A DNA stretch of 64,000 bases. Source: Erinaceus europaeus. Taxonomy: Eukaryota > Chordata > Mammalia > Eulipotyphla > Erinaceidae. A program made the position numbers and the translations under genes. Below, one piece after another: positions 10,269 through 22,059 of the stretch (the stretch's first letter is position 1; each line of letters starts with the position of its first letter). The stretch is taken from assembly GCF_950295315.1 (NCBI RefSeq), contig NC_080164.1, positions 61,084,042 through 61,148,041 of the forward strand. Direction: 5' to 3'. The notes under the pieces were generated by a model. That model was not told the DNA's origin. It saw nothing but the letters and a program-made list of their open reading frames with translations, and made no database searches.

Positions 10269-11199
10269 TTTTGTCATTATTGTCTGTGACACAGGAGCAT
10301 CAAAGAAATAAATATAATTATTAAGCAAAAAACGGTAGAAATTATGCTCATGGTTAAAAAGTTAGACTCCTAGAGCTTGCTTATATATTGTGCACATTTT
10401 TTGGTAAACAGAATGACAATAAAATATTACTTTGATATAAAAAATTATATATACATCTACTTTAAAAAAAACTAGAACTAACATGTATGGCTTCTTAAAT
10501 GCTAGGGACATCTTTCTTTGACTCTTTCATTTGAAACAAAATGATCTCATATACAAAAGGAGATTTATAAATTATAGTGTATACAAGTCAGTTAGCATAC
10601 CTGGCATTGTCATTACCAAATAACTTTCAAACACTACTCTTTTGTTGATCCTTACTAATAGCATTAGAGTCTCTGGTTACCTCAGTGATTTTGTGAGGAA
10701 ATGCCTAATTTTTGTTACATATAATTATCCAGCCCAGTGATAAGCTTTGATCCTAGAAAATAGTTATTTTGCAAAAGGAAGACTATAATTGAGTAAATCA
10801 TGATACTGACAGAAAAGGAGAATTTCAAGCAGAAAGTAAAATGGGCATTTAGCCTATTTATGGCTGTCTATTTTCATTGTCTTTAGTTGTTAATTACTGT
10901 TGAGAGTTGAAAATTGTCTAGAGCCAGATATATGGAGATGGAGTTGAATTTATAGAAAGAACTTGTTTTTTTAAAAAATAGGCTGACATAACATAATAGA
11001 AGTTATTGATTTCCTCCTCAAAAATCTAACAATGTTTCATAGTCCAGTTTTCCGAATGTTAGTTACTGAATTTGTAGTTATTTTTTTATGTGTAGTTAAA
11101 AGACGGTATTAAATTTCCCTTATAAAAATGGAATTACAAGTACTGATATATGAGGTGACAGGATGGAGAAACACAATATGACCACTTGTCTGTAACAAA

Positions 11200-11223
11200 A
11201 GACTATACTATATAGTATAGTCT
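11200..11223. repeat. Perfect 24-base palindrome
   Basis: The centre is ACTATATAGT at 11207-11216, and the sequence is self-complementary across all 24 bases. It abuts the MER5A-like relic at 11224. Confidence 0.85.
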
Positions 11224-11405
11224 ATCTCAATGATTCTCAAAGTATGATCATCACACCAGAAGCATTAGCATTTTCCAGAATTTTTTTTAGAAATACAAAT
11301 TCCTGAGCCCCCTCAAACCCACTAAAGCAGAAACTTTGGGTGGAGTTCCATAATCTGTGTTTTCACCACACCATTATTTTGACTCATGCTCAAGTCTTAG
11401 GACTC
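11224..11405 (+). mobile_element. MER5A-like hAT DNA transposon relic
   Basis: ATGATTCTCAAAGTATGATC, AGAAATACAAATTCCTGAGC, AGCAGAAACTTTGGGTGGAG and ATAATCTGTGTTTTCACCAC appear in MER5A order. Confidence 0.75.
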
Positions 11406-11451
11406 AGTTCTTTGATTTAATTATAAGTTGCAGAAACTGTATTCAGGTACC

Positions 11452-11475
11452 AAAAAAAAAAAAAAAAAAAAAAAA
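11452..11475. repeat. (A)24 run
   Basis: A homopolymer run with no element attached upstream that I recognise. Confidence 0.9.
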
Positions 11476-11894
11476 CCAGAAGGCAGAGTCATAATACTCT
11501 TCATGCAATATGAGATATAATGAGAAGAAACCATGAAAATATGCATTCTAATTAGAGTATATTTTACTTTTCACTTTTCTTATTGTCACTATCAGTATTC
11601 TGATTTCCAATCATGTATGGCTAAGAGTCCTTTTAAGACTATGTCCCTGAATAAAGAACATGATCTATGCAATCTAGGAAAGGAAGAATCCTAATAACAG
11701 GAGGCTTTAAATCTTTCTTTAAGCCCCTTACTATGCAAAAATACTATAAATGTCCTAAAATTGTCAGTCAGTAAGACACTAAACTATATTCATGGTAATG
11801 ACTGCATGCTAATTGATACCCATACATTCTATAGTAATCCTCTTTATACTCATAACACAAATGTGAGTGAGGAGTCAATGCCAAATGAAAGTTC

Positions 11895-12169
11895 AGTTCA
11901 TAGGGCTGGGCGGTGGTGCACCCAGTTGGTTGAGTGCATACATAACCATGTGCAGGGACCAGGATTCAAGCCCCCACTCCCCACCTGAAGGGGGGATGCT
12001 TCACAAATAGTGACACAAGTCTTCAGGTATCTATCTTTCTTCCTCTCTACTCACTACCCTTTTCAATTTCTCTCTATCCCATCAAAATAAAATAGAAAGG
12101 AAAATAAAAGGGAAAAGTGGCCACCAGGAGCAGGCACCAAGTCCCAGCAATAGTCCTGATGGGAAGAAA

Positions 12170-12232
<63 letters not shown>

Positions 12233-12245
12233 GGAGAGAGTTCAT
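11895..12245 (+). repeat. tRNA-derived SINE, type A long form, with (GAAA)n tail
   Basis: The element runs from about 11903 (GGGCTGGGCGGTGGTGCACC) through the CT-rich body and the long-form 3' segment (GTGGCCACCAGGAGCAGGCA, CCCAGCAATAGTCCTGATGG). It ends in an (AAAG)n array at about 12163-12230. A 7-base repeat AGTTCAT at 11895-11901 and 12239-12245 is the probable target duplication. Confidence 0.8.
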
Positions 12246-12267
12246 GTAAAGTCACAAAAGAGAAGTT

Positions 12268-12478
12268 TGGCTAGTTGGTGACTCTCCTTGTTGAGTGTAC
12301 ATGTTACAATATACAGGGAACTGGGTTTGAGCCCCCATTCCCCACCTGCATGGGGAAGCTTTGCAAGTGGTGAAGAAGTGCTGCAGGAGTCTCTCTGTCT
12401 CCCTCTCTGTCTCCCCCTTACTCTCAATTTCTGGCTTTCTCTATCCAATAAATAAATATAATATATTTTTTTAAAATA
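12268..12478 (+). repeat. tRNA-derived SINE, type A, 5' end decayed
   Basis: GAGTGTACATGTTACAATAT, then GGGTTTGAGCCCCC (B box), CCCCACCTGCATGGGGAAGC, a CT-rich body and an AATAAATAAAT tail. Confidence 0.75.
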
Positions 12479-12501
12479 AGAAAAGTTTTACACTGACTTT
12501 T

Positions 12502-13021
12502 TGTTGGGAAATTGTGCAGATGTGGTTGAGTTAGGCAGGGCCCACAAACCACCCTATGTTAGTATGGCCAGTCCCTTTATCTGCATAACAATCTTCTGCT
12601 TTGTCTTATACATGACTAAAGGTCTCCCCACCACATTATCCCCTCAGGATATTGCTAATTCCCACCAGCTAAAACCATAGCAATGGTAGCTAAGGAAGTT
12701 CCCAGAGTGCCTTTTTCTTGTCTCCATCCCCTTTCCTAGCCATCTCCGTTCCGAATTGCTGCTTCTGGTTTTATCCTATAAAGCCACTTCTGTTCCTGGT
12801 TTCGCTCTCTTCTTCTCTTCCTCTCCTTTCTCTCCTGCATCCCGTCCTGGAGAAGGGCTGGCATGCAGAGCGAGAAGCAGCCATTGCAGTTTGGTGCCAC
12901 ATGGCTTACCCCGCTGTGCTCATACCTGACTCTGGGGTGTTCCTGTGTGAATAAATCATTGTATTACTGGGCCACCATGAGTTCCTGGATCCTCTCTCCT
13001 GCCCGCAAAGCTAGCCCACCA
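12502..13021 (+). mobile_element. ERV long terminal repeat (class II-like), 5' LTR position
   Basis: The 520-base segment begins TGTTGGG and ends CCCACCA, near-perfect terminal inverted repeats with one mismatch. CCTATAAAGCC at about 12776 is a TATA-like box and AATAAA at 12950-12955 a polyadenylation signal, in the correct U3-R-U5 order for the + strand. A primer-binding-site-like sequence follows three bases after the end. No gag, pol or env sequence was recognised downstream, where a SINE begins at about 13066. The start is chosen by the inverted repeat and is less certain than the end. Confidence 0.65.
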
Positions 13022-13024
13022 TTC

Positions 13025-13042
13025 TGGTGCCCAAATGCGGGG
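13025..13042 (+). promoter_or_regulatory. Retroviral primer-binding-site-like sequence
   Basis: TGGTGCCCAAATGCGGGG resembles the complement of a lysine-tRNA 3' end (TGGCGCCCAA... type), with a few transitions and one extra A. The position three bases after the LTR terminus supports the reading. The tRNA assignment is tentative. Confidence 0.5.
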
Positions 13043-13065
13043 CCACCAGCTCCACACAAGTGGCA

Positions 13066-13248
13066 GGAAAACACATATTACAGTGTACAAGGACCTGGGT
13101 TCAAGTCCCTGTTCCCCACCTACAGGGGGCACACTTCGCAAGTGGTGAAGCAGGGCTGCTGGTGTGTCTCTCTTTCCTGCTACTTCCTCCTTCCCTCTCA
13201 ATTTCTCTGCCTTTATCCAATAATAAATGAAAAAATATAATTAAAAAA
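13066..13248 (+). repeat. tRNA-derived SINE, type A, 5'-truncated
   Basis: Begins within the A-box region (ACACATATTACAGTGTACAA) and runs through B box GGTTCAAGTCC, the CT-rich body and an AATAAATGAAAAAATA tail. Confidence 0.75.
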
Positions 13249-13285
13249 GAAAAGTACATATATAAAAAAATAAAAAGGAAGAAAA

Positions 13286-13360
13286 AGAAGGAGGGCTTAA
13301 ACCTGGGACCTTGAGTATAATAGCATGTGTGCTCTACTAGGTGTGCCACCAGCTAGACCC
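13286..13360 (-). repeat. tRNA-SINE head fragment
   Basis: GGGCTTAAACCTGGGACCTT and GCATGTGTGCTCTACTAGGT are the inverted B-box and A-box regions of a type-A-like SINE. The body is missing. Confidence 0.5.
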
Positions 13361-14447
13361 TAAATCATTCTTCTCAGATTATGTGAATATCACCACATAC
13401 AAAAATTATTCACATATAAGTGTTTCATGTTCAATTTCAACTTGATCAAATATTTACTTCCCATCAAAGACAAGAAGATTCTTGTTTAAAACCAGTTAAC
13501 ACTTAATCTGTGGAGTGAATTTTATTCTTCCCATAGAAACAAGAAGTAGTAGCTTACAGTAGAATTGCAACCCTGATTAACTTCAGGAATGTGCACTGAT
13601 AGTACTCATTATTTCTTTCCCATGTAAAAACTTTCTAACTGTATTCTCTGAAAACAAGTTGCCCAATTTGTAAGAATTGTCTTTGTACTTGTTGAATTAC
13701 TGACACATTTTTATTATTTGAACCAAACAGTAAACAAAATTTGTCCCAAATGTGTTTGATTCTGCATGAATGTACAAATAAGTAATTCATGCCACATCTG
13801 AAATTCATTAGCATGTTCTTTTCCAAGAGGTAATTGCAAATTACATACTCAAAAATATTACTGATCAGTAAGACTGCATGCAAATATTGGCAGAAAAAAA
13901 TCTGTCATTTAAGCATTTAGCCACAATTGCAGACTTGTAGCTTGAACTTCTTCTGCAAACACTTAATAAAGATGAAGTGAAGAAATGACATCAAAGTAAG
14001 GGTGAGTGCCAACATACTAGCAGCAGCATGAATAGCTAGCTCATTGCTGTCAGTGGCATAGGATCACAAACTATATAAAAGGAGGGAGAGAGTGTGTGTG
14101 AATATTATGGAAATATATATTGAATAGTCTAAAAAAGTATTGTGGGTTAGACAAAATCACACTCTAGAAATGAAACTACTTTTCAAATAATTATATATGT
14201 ATGTTAGTTAAGCACAGTCAGAAATTATAAATAAAATTGGTCAAGAGAACACAAAAACTATTCAGTTAGTTCTCAATAAATTCAGTTGGGTTTAAGAACC
14301 ATTTTCTATGGCAAGAATCTCTAACCGAATCAAAGTAGAAAGAAGGAGTGACCATAATACTTGGGAAACATGATGTTATCAGTTTATGAGTTGTCATACC
14401 ACAATATAAGAAACAGTAGGTCAGTAAAAGAAAATCTGATGCATCAG
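13361..14447. other. Intronic sequence without recognised features
   Basis: AT-rich, no repeat family recognised and no coding-like frame. Confidence 0.6.
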
Positions 14448-14900
14448 GGGCCCAGTGGTGGTACACCCCGTTACACACACATAGTAGTATAAACAAGGAC
14501 CAGAGTTTGAGCCCCCTGCTCTCCGCCTGCCACAGGGATGCTTCACGAGTGGTAAGGCAGGTCTGCAGGTATCTATCTTTCTCTACCTCTCTGTTTCCCT
14601 CTCAGTTTCTCTCTGTCCTATCAAAGAATTAAAAAAAAAAAAAACTGGGGAGGGAGGATGGAAAAATGCCTCCAAGAATAGTGGATTCATAGTGCTGGCA
14701 CCAAGCCCCAGCAATAACCCTGGAAGTAATAGAAAGACAAAAAAAGGGAAGGGAAGGGAAGGGAAGGGAAGGGAAGGGAAGGGAAGGGAAGGGAAGGGAA
14801 GGGAAGGGAAGGGAAGGGAAGGGAAGGGAAGGGAAAGAAGGGAAGGAAGGGAAGGAATGGAAGGAAGGGAAGGGAAGGGTAGGGAAGGAAATATGAAGTA
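14448..14900 (+). repeat. tRNA-derived SINE, type A long form, with (GGGAA)n expansion
   Basis: GGGGCCCAGTGGTGGTACAC head, CAGAGTTTGAGCCCC B box, CT-rich body and the long-form segment (GTGCTGGCACCAAGCCCCAG, CAATAACCCTGGAAGTAATA). The tail at about 14745-14890 is a pentanucleotide GGGAA array with variant units at its 3' side. Confidence 0.8.
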
Positions 14901-15658
14901 TCACAAAAAAAGTAAAACAGTTTTCCAAAAGTAGAAATAAATACAGTATATAATAATACAGATATCCCTACAGCTTACTAAAATTCAAAATTGGACAGAA
15001 AATAAGAAAATATGTCCCCAGAAATGTGGCCTAGTTCCTTTCCACAGAAGAAAATTTGGGAGAGAATGATGAGATCTAGTGAAGAAATTAAGATCCAAGT
15101 GTGGAGGAAATAAATAACCACCCTACAGCCAAGCAGAGCAAACAAATAGCAGCACTATATCCATATTCCTTCCATCATAGAGTGGTTTCCCACAGAGTCC
15201 CCACAAGGCTTGTGCTGTTCATAGAAATAGTAACAGGGTAAGAAGCAAGAGGACATAGTTGGGGAAAGACCAAGCCAAAAGTAGACATCTAAAAAAACAT
15301 CTATCACTGATACAATCCTCATTAGTTCTTCCCGACACAATACTACTATAATTCTCTATCTATAATTAAATATCTTCCTGAGCTGTGTCCCTTGTAGTTA
15401 GTATTGCATATGTACTAAGGAAGTAAGGAATTATATGCATGTGTTTAAATAAGTGAATGATTTTTTTAATACTCATATAAATAAACCTTAGAGTATATTC
15501 TTAGTTCTAAAGTAATTCTTGAAAAATAAATCACTGAACCCCATTGTGTGTGTAATGTATATTTCCCAATTATATACATAAACAATAGAGTAAGGACACC
15601 TTGCTCTCATTTTTAACTTTAAATCACTTGATAGAAACTATAAATTTATCCTTTATAG
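14901..15658. other. Intronic sequence without recognised features
   Basis: No repeat family or exon recognised. Confidence 0.6.
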
Positions 15659-15659
15659 G

Positions 15660-15805
15660 GAGTTGGGCAGTAGCACAGCAAGTTAAGTGCACGTGGCGCA
15701 AAGCGCAAGGACCTGACATAAGGATCTCGGTTTGAGCCCCCGGCTCCCCATCTACAGGAGAGTCGCTTCACAAGTGCTGAAGCAGGTCTGCAGGTGTCTT
15801 TCTTT
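15660..15805 (+). repeat. Type B SINE, 5' part, interrupted by L1 copy 1
   Basis: GGGAGTTGGGCAGTAGCACA head, then the A- and B-box regions, running to TGCAGGTGTCTTTCTTT at 15789-15805. That last segment is one copy of the L1 target duplication. The SINE continues at 23412. Confidence 0.9.
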
Positions 15806-17112
15806 TTTTTATTTTTTTATATTTATTTAAGAAAGGATTAATTAACAAAACCATAGGGTAGGAGGGGTACAAATCCACACAATTCCCACCACCTAATCTC
15901 CATCTCCCAGCCCCTCCCCTGTTAGCTTTCCCATTCTCTATCCCTCTGGGAGCATGGACCCAAGGTCATTGTGGGTTGCAGAAAGTAGAAGGTCTGGCTT
16001 CTGTAATTGCTTCCCCGCTGAACATGGGCGTTGACTGGTCGGTCCATACTCCCAGTCTGCCTCTCTTTCCCTAGTAGGGTGTGTCTCTGGGGAAGCTGAG
16101 CTCCAGGACACATTGGTGGGGTCTTCAATCCAGGGAAGCCTGGACAGCATCCTGATGGCATCTAGAACCTGGTGACTGAAAGGAGAGTTAACATACGAAG
16201 CCAAACAAATTGTTGAGCAATCATGGACCCAAAACTTGGAATAGTGGAGAGGAAGTGTTAGGGAGGTACTCACTGCAAACTCTAGTGTACTTCTGCTTTC
16301 AGGTATATATTTTGCAGTAGTTTATAGATACATGTGAAGATATACTCTCTCTCACAGAAACTGGTGTATGTCTAGGTTTTGGGACTTTGTTAGAAAGTGA
16401 ACCACCTGAGATGAAATTAGAGTATACTATGAAAGGAAAGGTCTCACCCAAGTATGAAGTTGAAGGGTTGTCATTCCACATGTGAAGTCTCTGGACACAG
16501 TCTGAAGTGAAGCATGTTGAGGTGGCAATCGTTGCGTTGGTTAGGTTGTGATCGGCGGATGCAATATTATTTGGTATGGATTGGGAGAGGCATACGGGAA
16601 AGTGGGCCCTAGTCAAGGGTTCCAGGACTGGGGGAAGTAGGGGCTCTATAGTGGAGATGTGAGGTTCCTGCTGTCTTAGGGTTCAAAAAGACAATCGATA
16701 GTTAATGTTATCATCACATTATTTGGTAATTGGGTTAACTTTGAAAAGTCCTTTTGTTATGGTTTGCTGTACAGTATCCAGTATCTTGTATATAGCTGTG
16801 CTATTGGATGCTTCTAATCTACTTGGCCTAGGCTTTTGAGAGAGTCCACATATCAAATACACAGTCTATACATTAAAAAGATTCAGTTTGTGTTTTGAAA
16901 AACATTGAGACAATTGATTTTTCCCCTCTCATATTAATTAACTAGTGATTTATATGTCTATATTTTGCTAGGGGTGTACATAAACACCATTCCCACTACC
17001 AAAAGACTGTGACCCATCCCTCCCACCCACTCCCTCACCTCACTGGCCCAGGAAGCTGCATGTCTACCCCTCACCACAGGGTTTTTACTTTGGTGCACTA
17101 CTTACAATTTGG
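15806..17112 (-). other. 3'UTR of L1 copy 1 (long type)
   Basis: About 1.3 kb between the ORF2 stop region and the poly-A. The same sequence recurs as truncated copies at 7562, 10078, 29077 and 42345, so it is a true L1 3' end and not a host sequence. An open stretch of 111 codons (15938-16273, -) begins with the same residues as one of 145 codons in the copy at 29110-29547. Confidence 0.85.
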
Positions 17113-20100
17113 TCAGGTCCTGCTTTTAGTTTCCCTTTCAGATCTCCTTAGCCAACTTCTGTTAATGAGTGGGATCATCCTATACTCATCTTTATCTTTC
17201 TGACTTAGCTCACTTAACTTAATTCCTTCTAGCTCTGTCCAAGATGGGTCAGAGAAGGTGGGTTCATTGTTCTTGATAGCTGCATAGTATACCATTGTGT
17301 ATATATACCACAGCTTTCTCAGCCACTCATCTGTTGTTGGGCACCTGGGTTGCTTCCAGGTTTTAGCTATTATGAATTGTGCTGCTATGAACATAGGAGT
17401 ACACACCTCTTTTTGGTAGGGTGTTATGGAGTCCTTGGGGTATATCTGCAGGAGAGGAATTACTGAGTCATATGGAAGGATCCATGTCTAGCCTTGTGAG
17501 AGTTTTCCAGACTGCTCTCCACAGAGGCTGGACCAATTTACATTCCCACCAGCAATGTAAAAGGGTTCCTGTGTCCTCACAGCCTCTCCATCATTTGTTG
17601 CTGCTGTCCTTTTTGATGTATGCCATTATTACAGGAGTGAGGAGGTATCTTAGTGTTGTATTAATTTGCATTTCTCTGAAAATCAGTGACCTAGAGCATT
17701 TTTTCATATGTCTGTTAGCCTTTTGGATCTCCTCTGGAGTGAATGTTTTGTTCATATCCTCTGCCCATTTTTGGATGGGGTCATTTGCTTTTTTGGTGCT
17801 AAGTTTGCTGAGATCTTTATATATTTTGGTGATTAGTTTCTTGTCTCATGTATGGCATGTGAAGATCTTCTCCCATTCTGTGAGGGGTCTCTCTGTTTTT
17901 TTAATAGTTTCTTTGGATGTGCAGAAGCTTTTTAATTTGATGTAGTCCCATTGGTTTGTTTCTGCTTTAGTCTTCCTTGCAATTGGGCTTGATTCATCAA
18001 AGATGTCCTTGAGGTGTAGGTGGGAAAGTGTTTTACCAATGTTTTCCTCTAAGTATTTGATTGTTTCTGGTCTGACATCTAGGTCTTTGATCCATTTGTA
18101 GTTGATTTTTGTTTCTGGTGAGATAAAGTGGTTCTATTTCATTTTTCTGCATGTTACAACCTGGTTTTCCCAGCACCATTTATTGAAGAAAGCCTCCTTT
18201 TTCCATTTAATCCTTTGGGTCCCCTTATCAAAGATGAGATGTCCATAGGTGTGGGGATTTATTTCTGGGCTTTCAATTCTGTTCCACTGGTCTGTGTGCC
18301 TATTTTTGTTCCAGTACCATGCTGTTTTGATGATGATGGCTTTATAATATAGTTTAAGGTCTGGGAGTATGATGCCTCCATTTCTGTTTCTTTTCCTCAA
18401 GATGGTTTTGGCAATTCTAGGCATTTTCAGGTTCCAGATAAATGATTGTAGTGTTTGTTCTATTCTCTTAAAGAAGCTTGGTGGAACTTTGATGGGTATT
18501 GCATTAAATTTGTATATGGCTCTGGGGAGAATATTCATTTCGTTGATATTTATTCTTCCAATCCATGAGCATGGGATATCTTTCCATTTCTTGGTATCAG
18601 TTTCTATTTCCTTGAGTAGCGACTCATAGTTTTCAGCATACAAGTCTTTCACTTCTTTGGTCAACTTTATTCCTAGGTATTTGATTGATTTTGCTGAAAC
18701 AGTAAATAGGAGTGATTTCTGGATGTCTTCTTCTTCAGATTTAGTGTTTGCATAAAGAAATGCCACTGATTTTTGCACATTGATTTTGTAGCCTGATACC
18801 TTCCTATATTGCCTAATAACTTCCAGTAATTTTCTGCTGGATTCTTTAGGTTTTTCTGTGTATACTATCATATCATCTACAAATAGTGAGAGCTTGACTT
18901 CTTCCCTTCCAATCTGTATTCCTTTGATTTCTTTCTCTTGCCTGATTGCTATGGCAAGAACTTCCAATACTATGTAGAAGAGTAACGGTGACAGTGGAAA
19001 GCCCTGTCTAGTACCCGATCTGAGGGGGAATGCTTTCAGCTTCTGTCCATTGAGTATGATGTTGGCTGTAGGTTTGCTATATATAGACTCCACTATCTTG
19101 AGGAATTTCCCATCTATTCCCATTTTTTGTAGAGTTTTAAGCATGAATCGGTTTTGGATTTTGTCAAAGGCTTTCTCTGCATCTATTGAGATAATCATGT
19201 GGTTTTTGGCTTTGCTTTTATTGATGTGGTTAATGACATTGATTGCCTTACGGATGTTGAACCAGCCTTGCATTCCTGGGATGAATCCCACTTGGTCGTG
19301 ATGAACAATCCTTTTGATACGTTGCTGTATCTGGTTGGCCAAGATCTTGTTTAATATTTTGGCATCTATGTTCATCAGAGATATTGGTCTGTAGTTTTTC
19401 TTTTTTGTTCTGTCCCTATCAGCTTTTGGTATCAGGGTGATGTTGGCTTCATAGAAGGTGGAAGGGAGTATTCCTGTTTCTTCAATCTTATGGAAAAGCT
19501 TAAGAAGTATGGGTACTAACTGTTTCCTGTAAGTTTTGTAGAATTCGTTTGTGAAGCCATCTGGTCCAGGACTTTTGTTGTTGGGGAGATTCTTAATAAT
19601 GGTTTCAATTTCTTTGTCTGTGATTGGTGCATTTAGATTTTGTAGTTCTTCTTGATTCAGTTTTGGAAGGGCATATGCTTCTAGGAATTGTTCCATTTCT
19701 TCCAGATTCTCTAGCTTGGTGGCATATAGTTCTTTATAGAAGTTTCACAGGATTCTCTGGATTTCTGTGGTGTCAGTTGTGATATCTCCTCCATCGTTTA
19801 CAATTCGATTAATTTGAGTCTTCTCTCTTTTTAGTTTGGTGAGTCTGGCTAGGGGTTTGTCAATTTTGTTTAATCTTTCAAAGAACCAACATTTGGCTTC
19901 ATTTATCTTTTGTATGGGTCTTTTATTTTCGATGTTGTTTATTTCTGCTCTAACTTTAGTGATTTCTGTCCTTCTGTTTGCTTTAGGGTTCCTTTGTTCC
20001 TCTTCCTCTAAGTCCTTGAGGTGTGCAGTAAGGCCATTCATTTGAGCTTCTTCTTGGTGTTTAATATGTGATTGTATGGCTATAAGTTTCCCTCTCAGTA

Positions 20101-20969
20101 CTGTTTTAGATGTGTCCCAAATATTTTGATAGGTTGTGTCTTCATTTTCATTAGTTTACAGGAACATTTGAATTTCCTGCTTGACTGAGTCTCTGACCCA
20201 GTGTTTCTTAAGGAGTATGTTGTTTGGTTTCCAAATTCTGTGACTTTTAATAATTGTCCATTTGTTGTTAAATGTTAGTTTTACTCCAATGTGGTCTGAG
20301 AAGATACCTGGGATGATTTCAATGTTCTTGAATTTATTGATGCTGTCTTTGTGGCCTAACATGTGGTCTATCCTTGAGTATGTGTTATGTGGATTTGAAA
20401 AGAAGGTGTATTCCAGTTTTTGGGGGTGGAGGAGTCTGAAAATGTCCAAGAGGCCTAGTCTGTCAATCTCTTCATTCCATTCTCTTGTATCTTTATAGGT
20501 TCTCTGCTTTGTTGATTGTCTAAGTGTGAGAGTGGGGTATTGAAGTCTCCCACTATTATTGTATTACTATTAATGTATTTTTGAAATTCTTTCAGTAGGT
20601 GCTTAATGTATTTAGTTGATCCCTCATTGGGTGCATAGATGTTAATAATTGTTTAGTCTTCTTGGCTGATTGATCTTCTAATCATTATGTAATGTCCTTG
20701 CCTATCTTTTATTACTTTATTTAATTTAAAATCTATCATGTCTGAGATGAGAATGGTTGTTCCTGCCCTTTTTTGTTAGCCTGTATGATAGTTTTCCATC
20801 CTTTCACTTTAAGTCTGTGTTTATCTTGTTGTGACAGATGGGATTCTTGCAAGAAGCATATGGTTGGATCATGTTTTCTGATCCATCCCCCCACCCTGTG
20901 CCTTTTGATGGGTGAGTTTAAGCCATTGACGTTTATTGATATTATGGATTTAATGTATTGTAGTGGCAT
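17113..20969 (-). pseudogene. L1 copy 1 ORF2 (endonuclease and reverse transcriptase), broken
   Basis: The N-terminal endonuclease part begins MPLQYIKS and keeps NVNGLNSPIKRHR, LQESHL and, further on, the GDFNT motif region. The reverse transcriptase domain is open from 19696 to 18134. It has DAEKAFDKI, a GTRQG-type motif and FVDD at residues 272-275 of that segment (the usual L1 motif is FADD; both aspartates remain). The C-terminal part at 17406-17113 includes the conserved CPTTDEWL and KLWYIYT. Breaks: in-frame TAA at 20156-20158, TGA at 19745-19747, TAG at 18134-18136, further stops in the C-terminal third, and at least two frame changes (between 20736 and 20449, and between 18134 and 17406). 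No functional ORF2 protein is expected. Confidence 0.9.
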
Positions 20970-21034
20970 TGTTCAAAAAAATTTTTTTTGTTGTTTGCTC
21001 TGATATATTGCAAGTATCATAGTGATGTTCTTGT

Positions 21035-21949
21035 TTATAAGAGGTCTTTCAGAACTTCTTTCAGGGCTGGCTTGATGATGGTTGCCTCCTTAAACTGTTG
21101 TTTGTCTAAGAAGGTTTTGATCCCTCCATTTAGTTTGAATGAAAGTCTAGCAGGATATATTATCCTTGGTTGAAACCATTTTTCATTCAGGGCTCCATAG
21201 ATATCTTGCCACTCCCTTCTGGCTTTTAGAGTTAGAGTGGAGAAGTCTACAGATCATCTTACGGGTTTTCCCCTGTATGTCACTTTTTGTTTCTCTCTTG
21301 CAGCCTTTAGGATCCTTTCTTTATCCTTACTTCTTCTCATTGTGACTATGATGTGTCTTGGTGTCTTCAGGTCTGGGTTGATTCTGTTTGGTACTCTCTG
21401 GGCCTCTTGTATCTTGATGTCCTTTCTGTTATTCAGGTCTGGGAAGTTTTCTTCTATTATTTCCTCTAGAATGTTTGCTTCCCCTTCCTCTCTTTCTTCC
21501 TCTGGCACGCCAATTATATGAATGTTACTTCTTTTGAGATCATCCCATATGTCTCTGCTGTTGTTTTCAGTGTCTCTCAATCTCTTTTTAAGCTCTTTCA
21601 CCTCTTTCTTCATTTTCTCTAACTCATCCTCTGTCTGACTAATTCTGTTTTCTGCTTCTGTTAGTCTGCTTTCCCTGGCCTCAGCTTCTTTCTTCATTAC
21701 AGCTATTTCAGCTTTCAGTTCTCTAATTGCCTCAAGATAATCAGTATTTTCCTTGGGGGTCTCAACTCTTGTTTCCCTAATACTGCCATTCCTTTCCTCC
21801 TGTGTTGTTTTCATTTCTGTGATTAATAAGTTTATTATTGCTTGCATACTTTTCTTATGTATGGTTACTTCTGGCTGATTTGTAGTTTTTTCTGGGCTCT
21901 TGTCTTCATTCATTGGAGTAGCAGTTTTATTTGTTTTTGATCTACCCAT
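21035..21949 (-). pseudogene. L1 copy 1 ORF1, a single nonsense codon
   Basis: The frame starts MGRSKTNKTATPM at 21949 and would end at TAA 21035-21037, giving 305 codons including the stop, close to the usual L1 ORF1 length of about 340. One in-frame TGA at 21254-21256 interrupts it, leaving an N-terminal product of 231 residues. The visible part has a basic N-terminus, a long heptad-rich coiled coil (roughly residues 70-135) and the RRM-like middle region with NIHIIGVPEEE. The C-terminal nucleic-acid-binding domain lies after the stop but stays in frame. ORF1 proteins trimerise through the coiled coil and bind L1 RNA. Confidence 0.9.
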
Positions 21950-22059
21950 TTTTTTGATATATGTGTTTCTTTTTTTTTTTATATGCTCTGTTGTTCCTCA
22001 GTTGTTGTGTCTTGAGTACAAGCAACACTGTACTAAATACCTTTATGACAATTGCACTC

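Noticed and set aside
14629..14934. Low-complexity open frames of 80-99 codons on both strands
   Set aside because: They are translations of a GGGAA array and a SINE tail.
15938..16616. Host coding exons on the minus strand
   Set aside because: The sequence is the 3'UTR of L1 copy 1 and recurs in other truncated copies.
17421..17945. Open frame of 174 codons on the + strand
   Set aside because: It is the non-coding strand of L1 copy 1 ORF2 (C-terminal region), whose coding frame runs on the minus strand.
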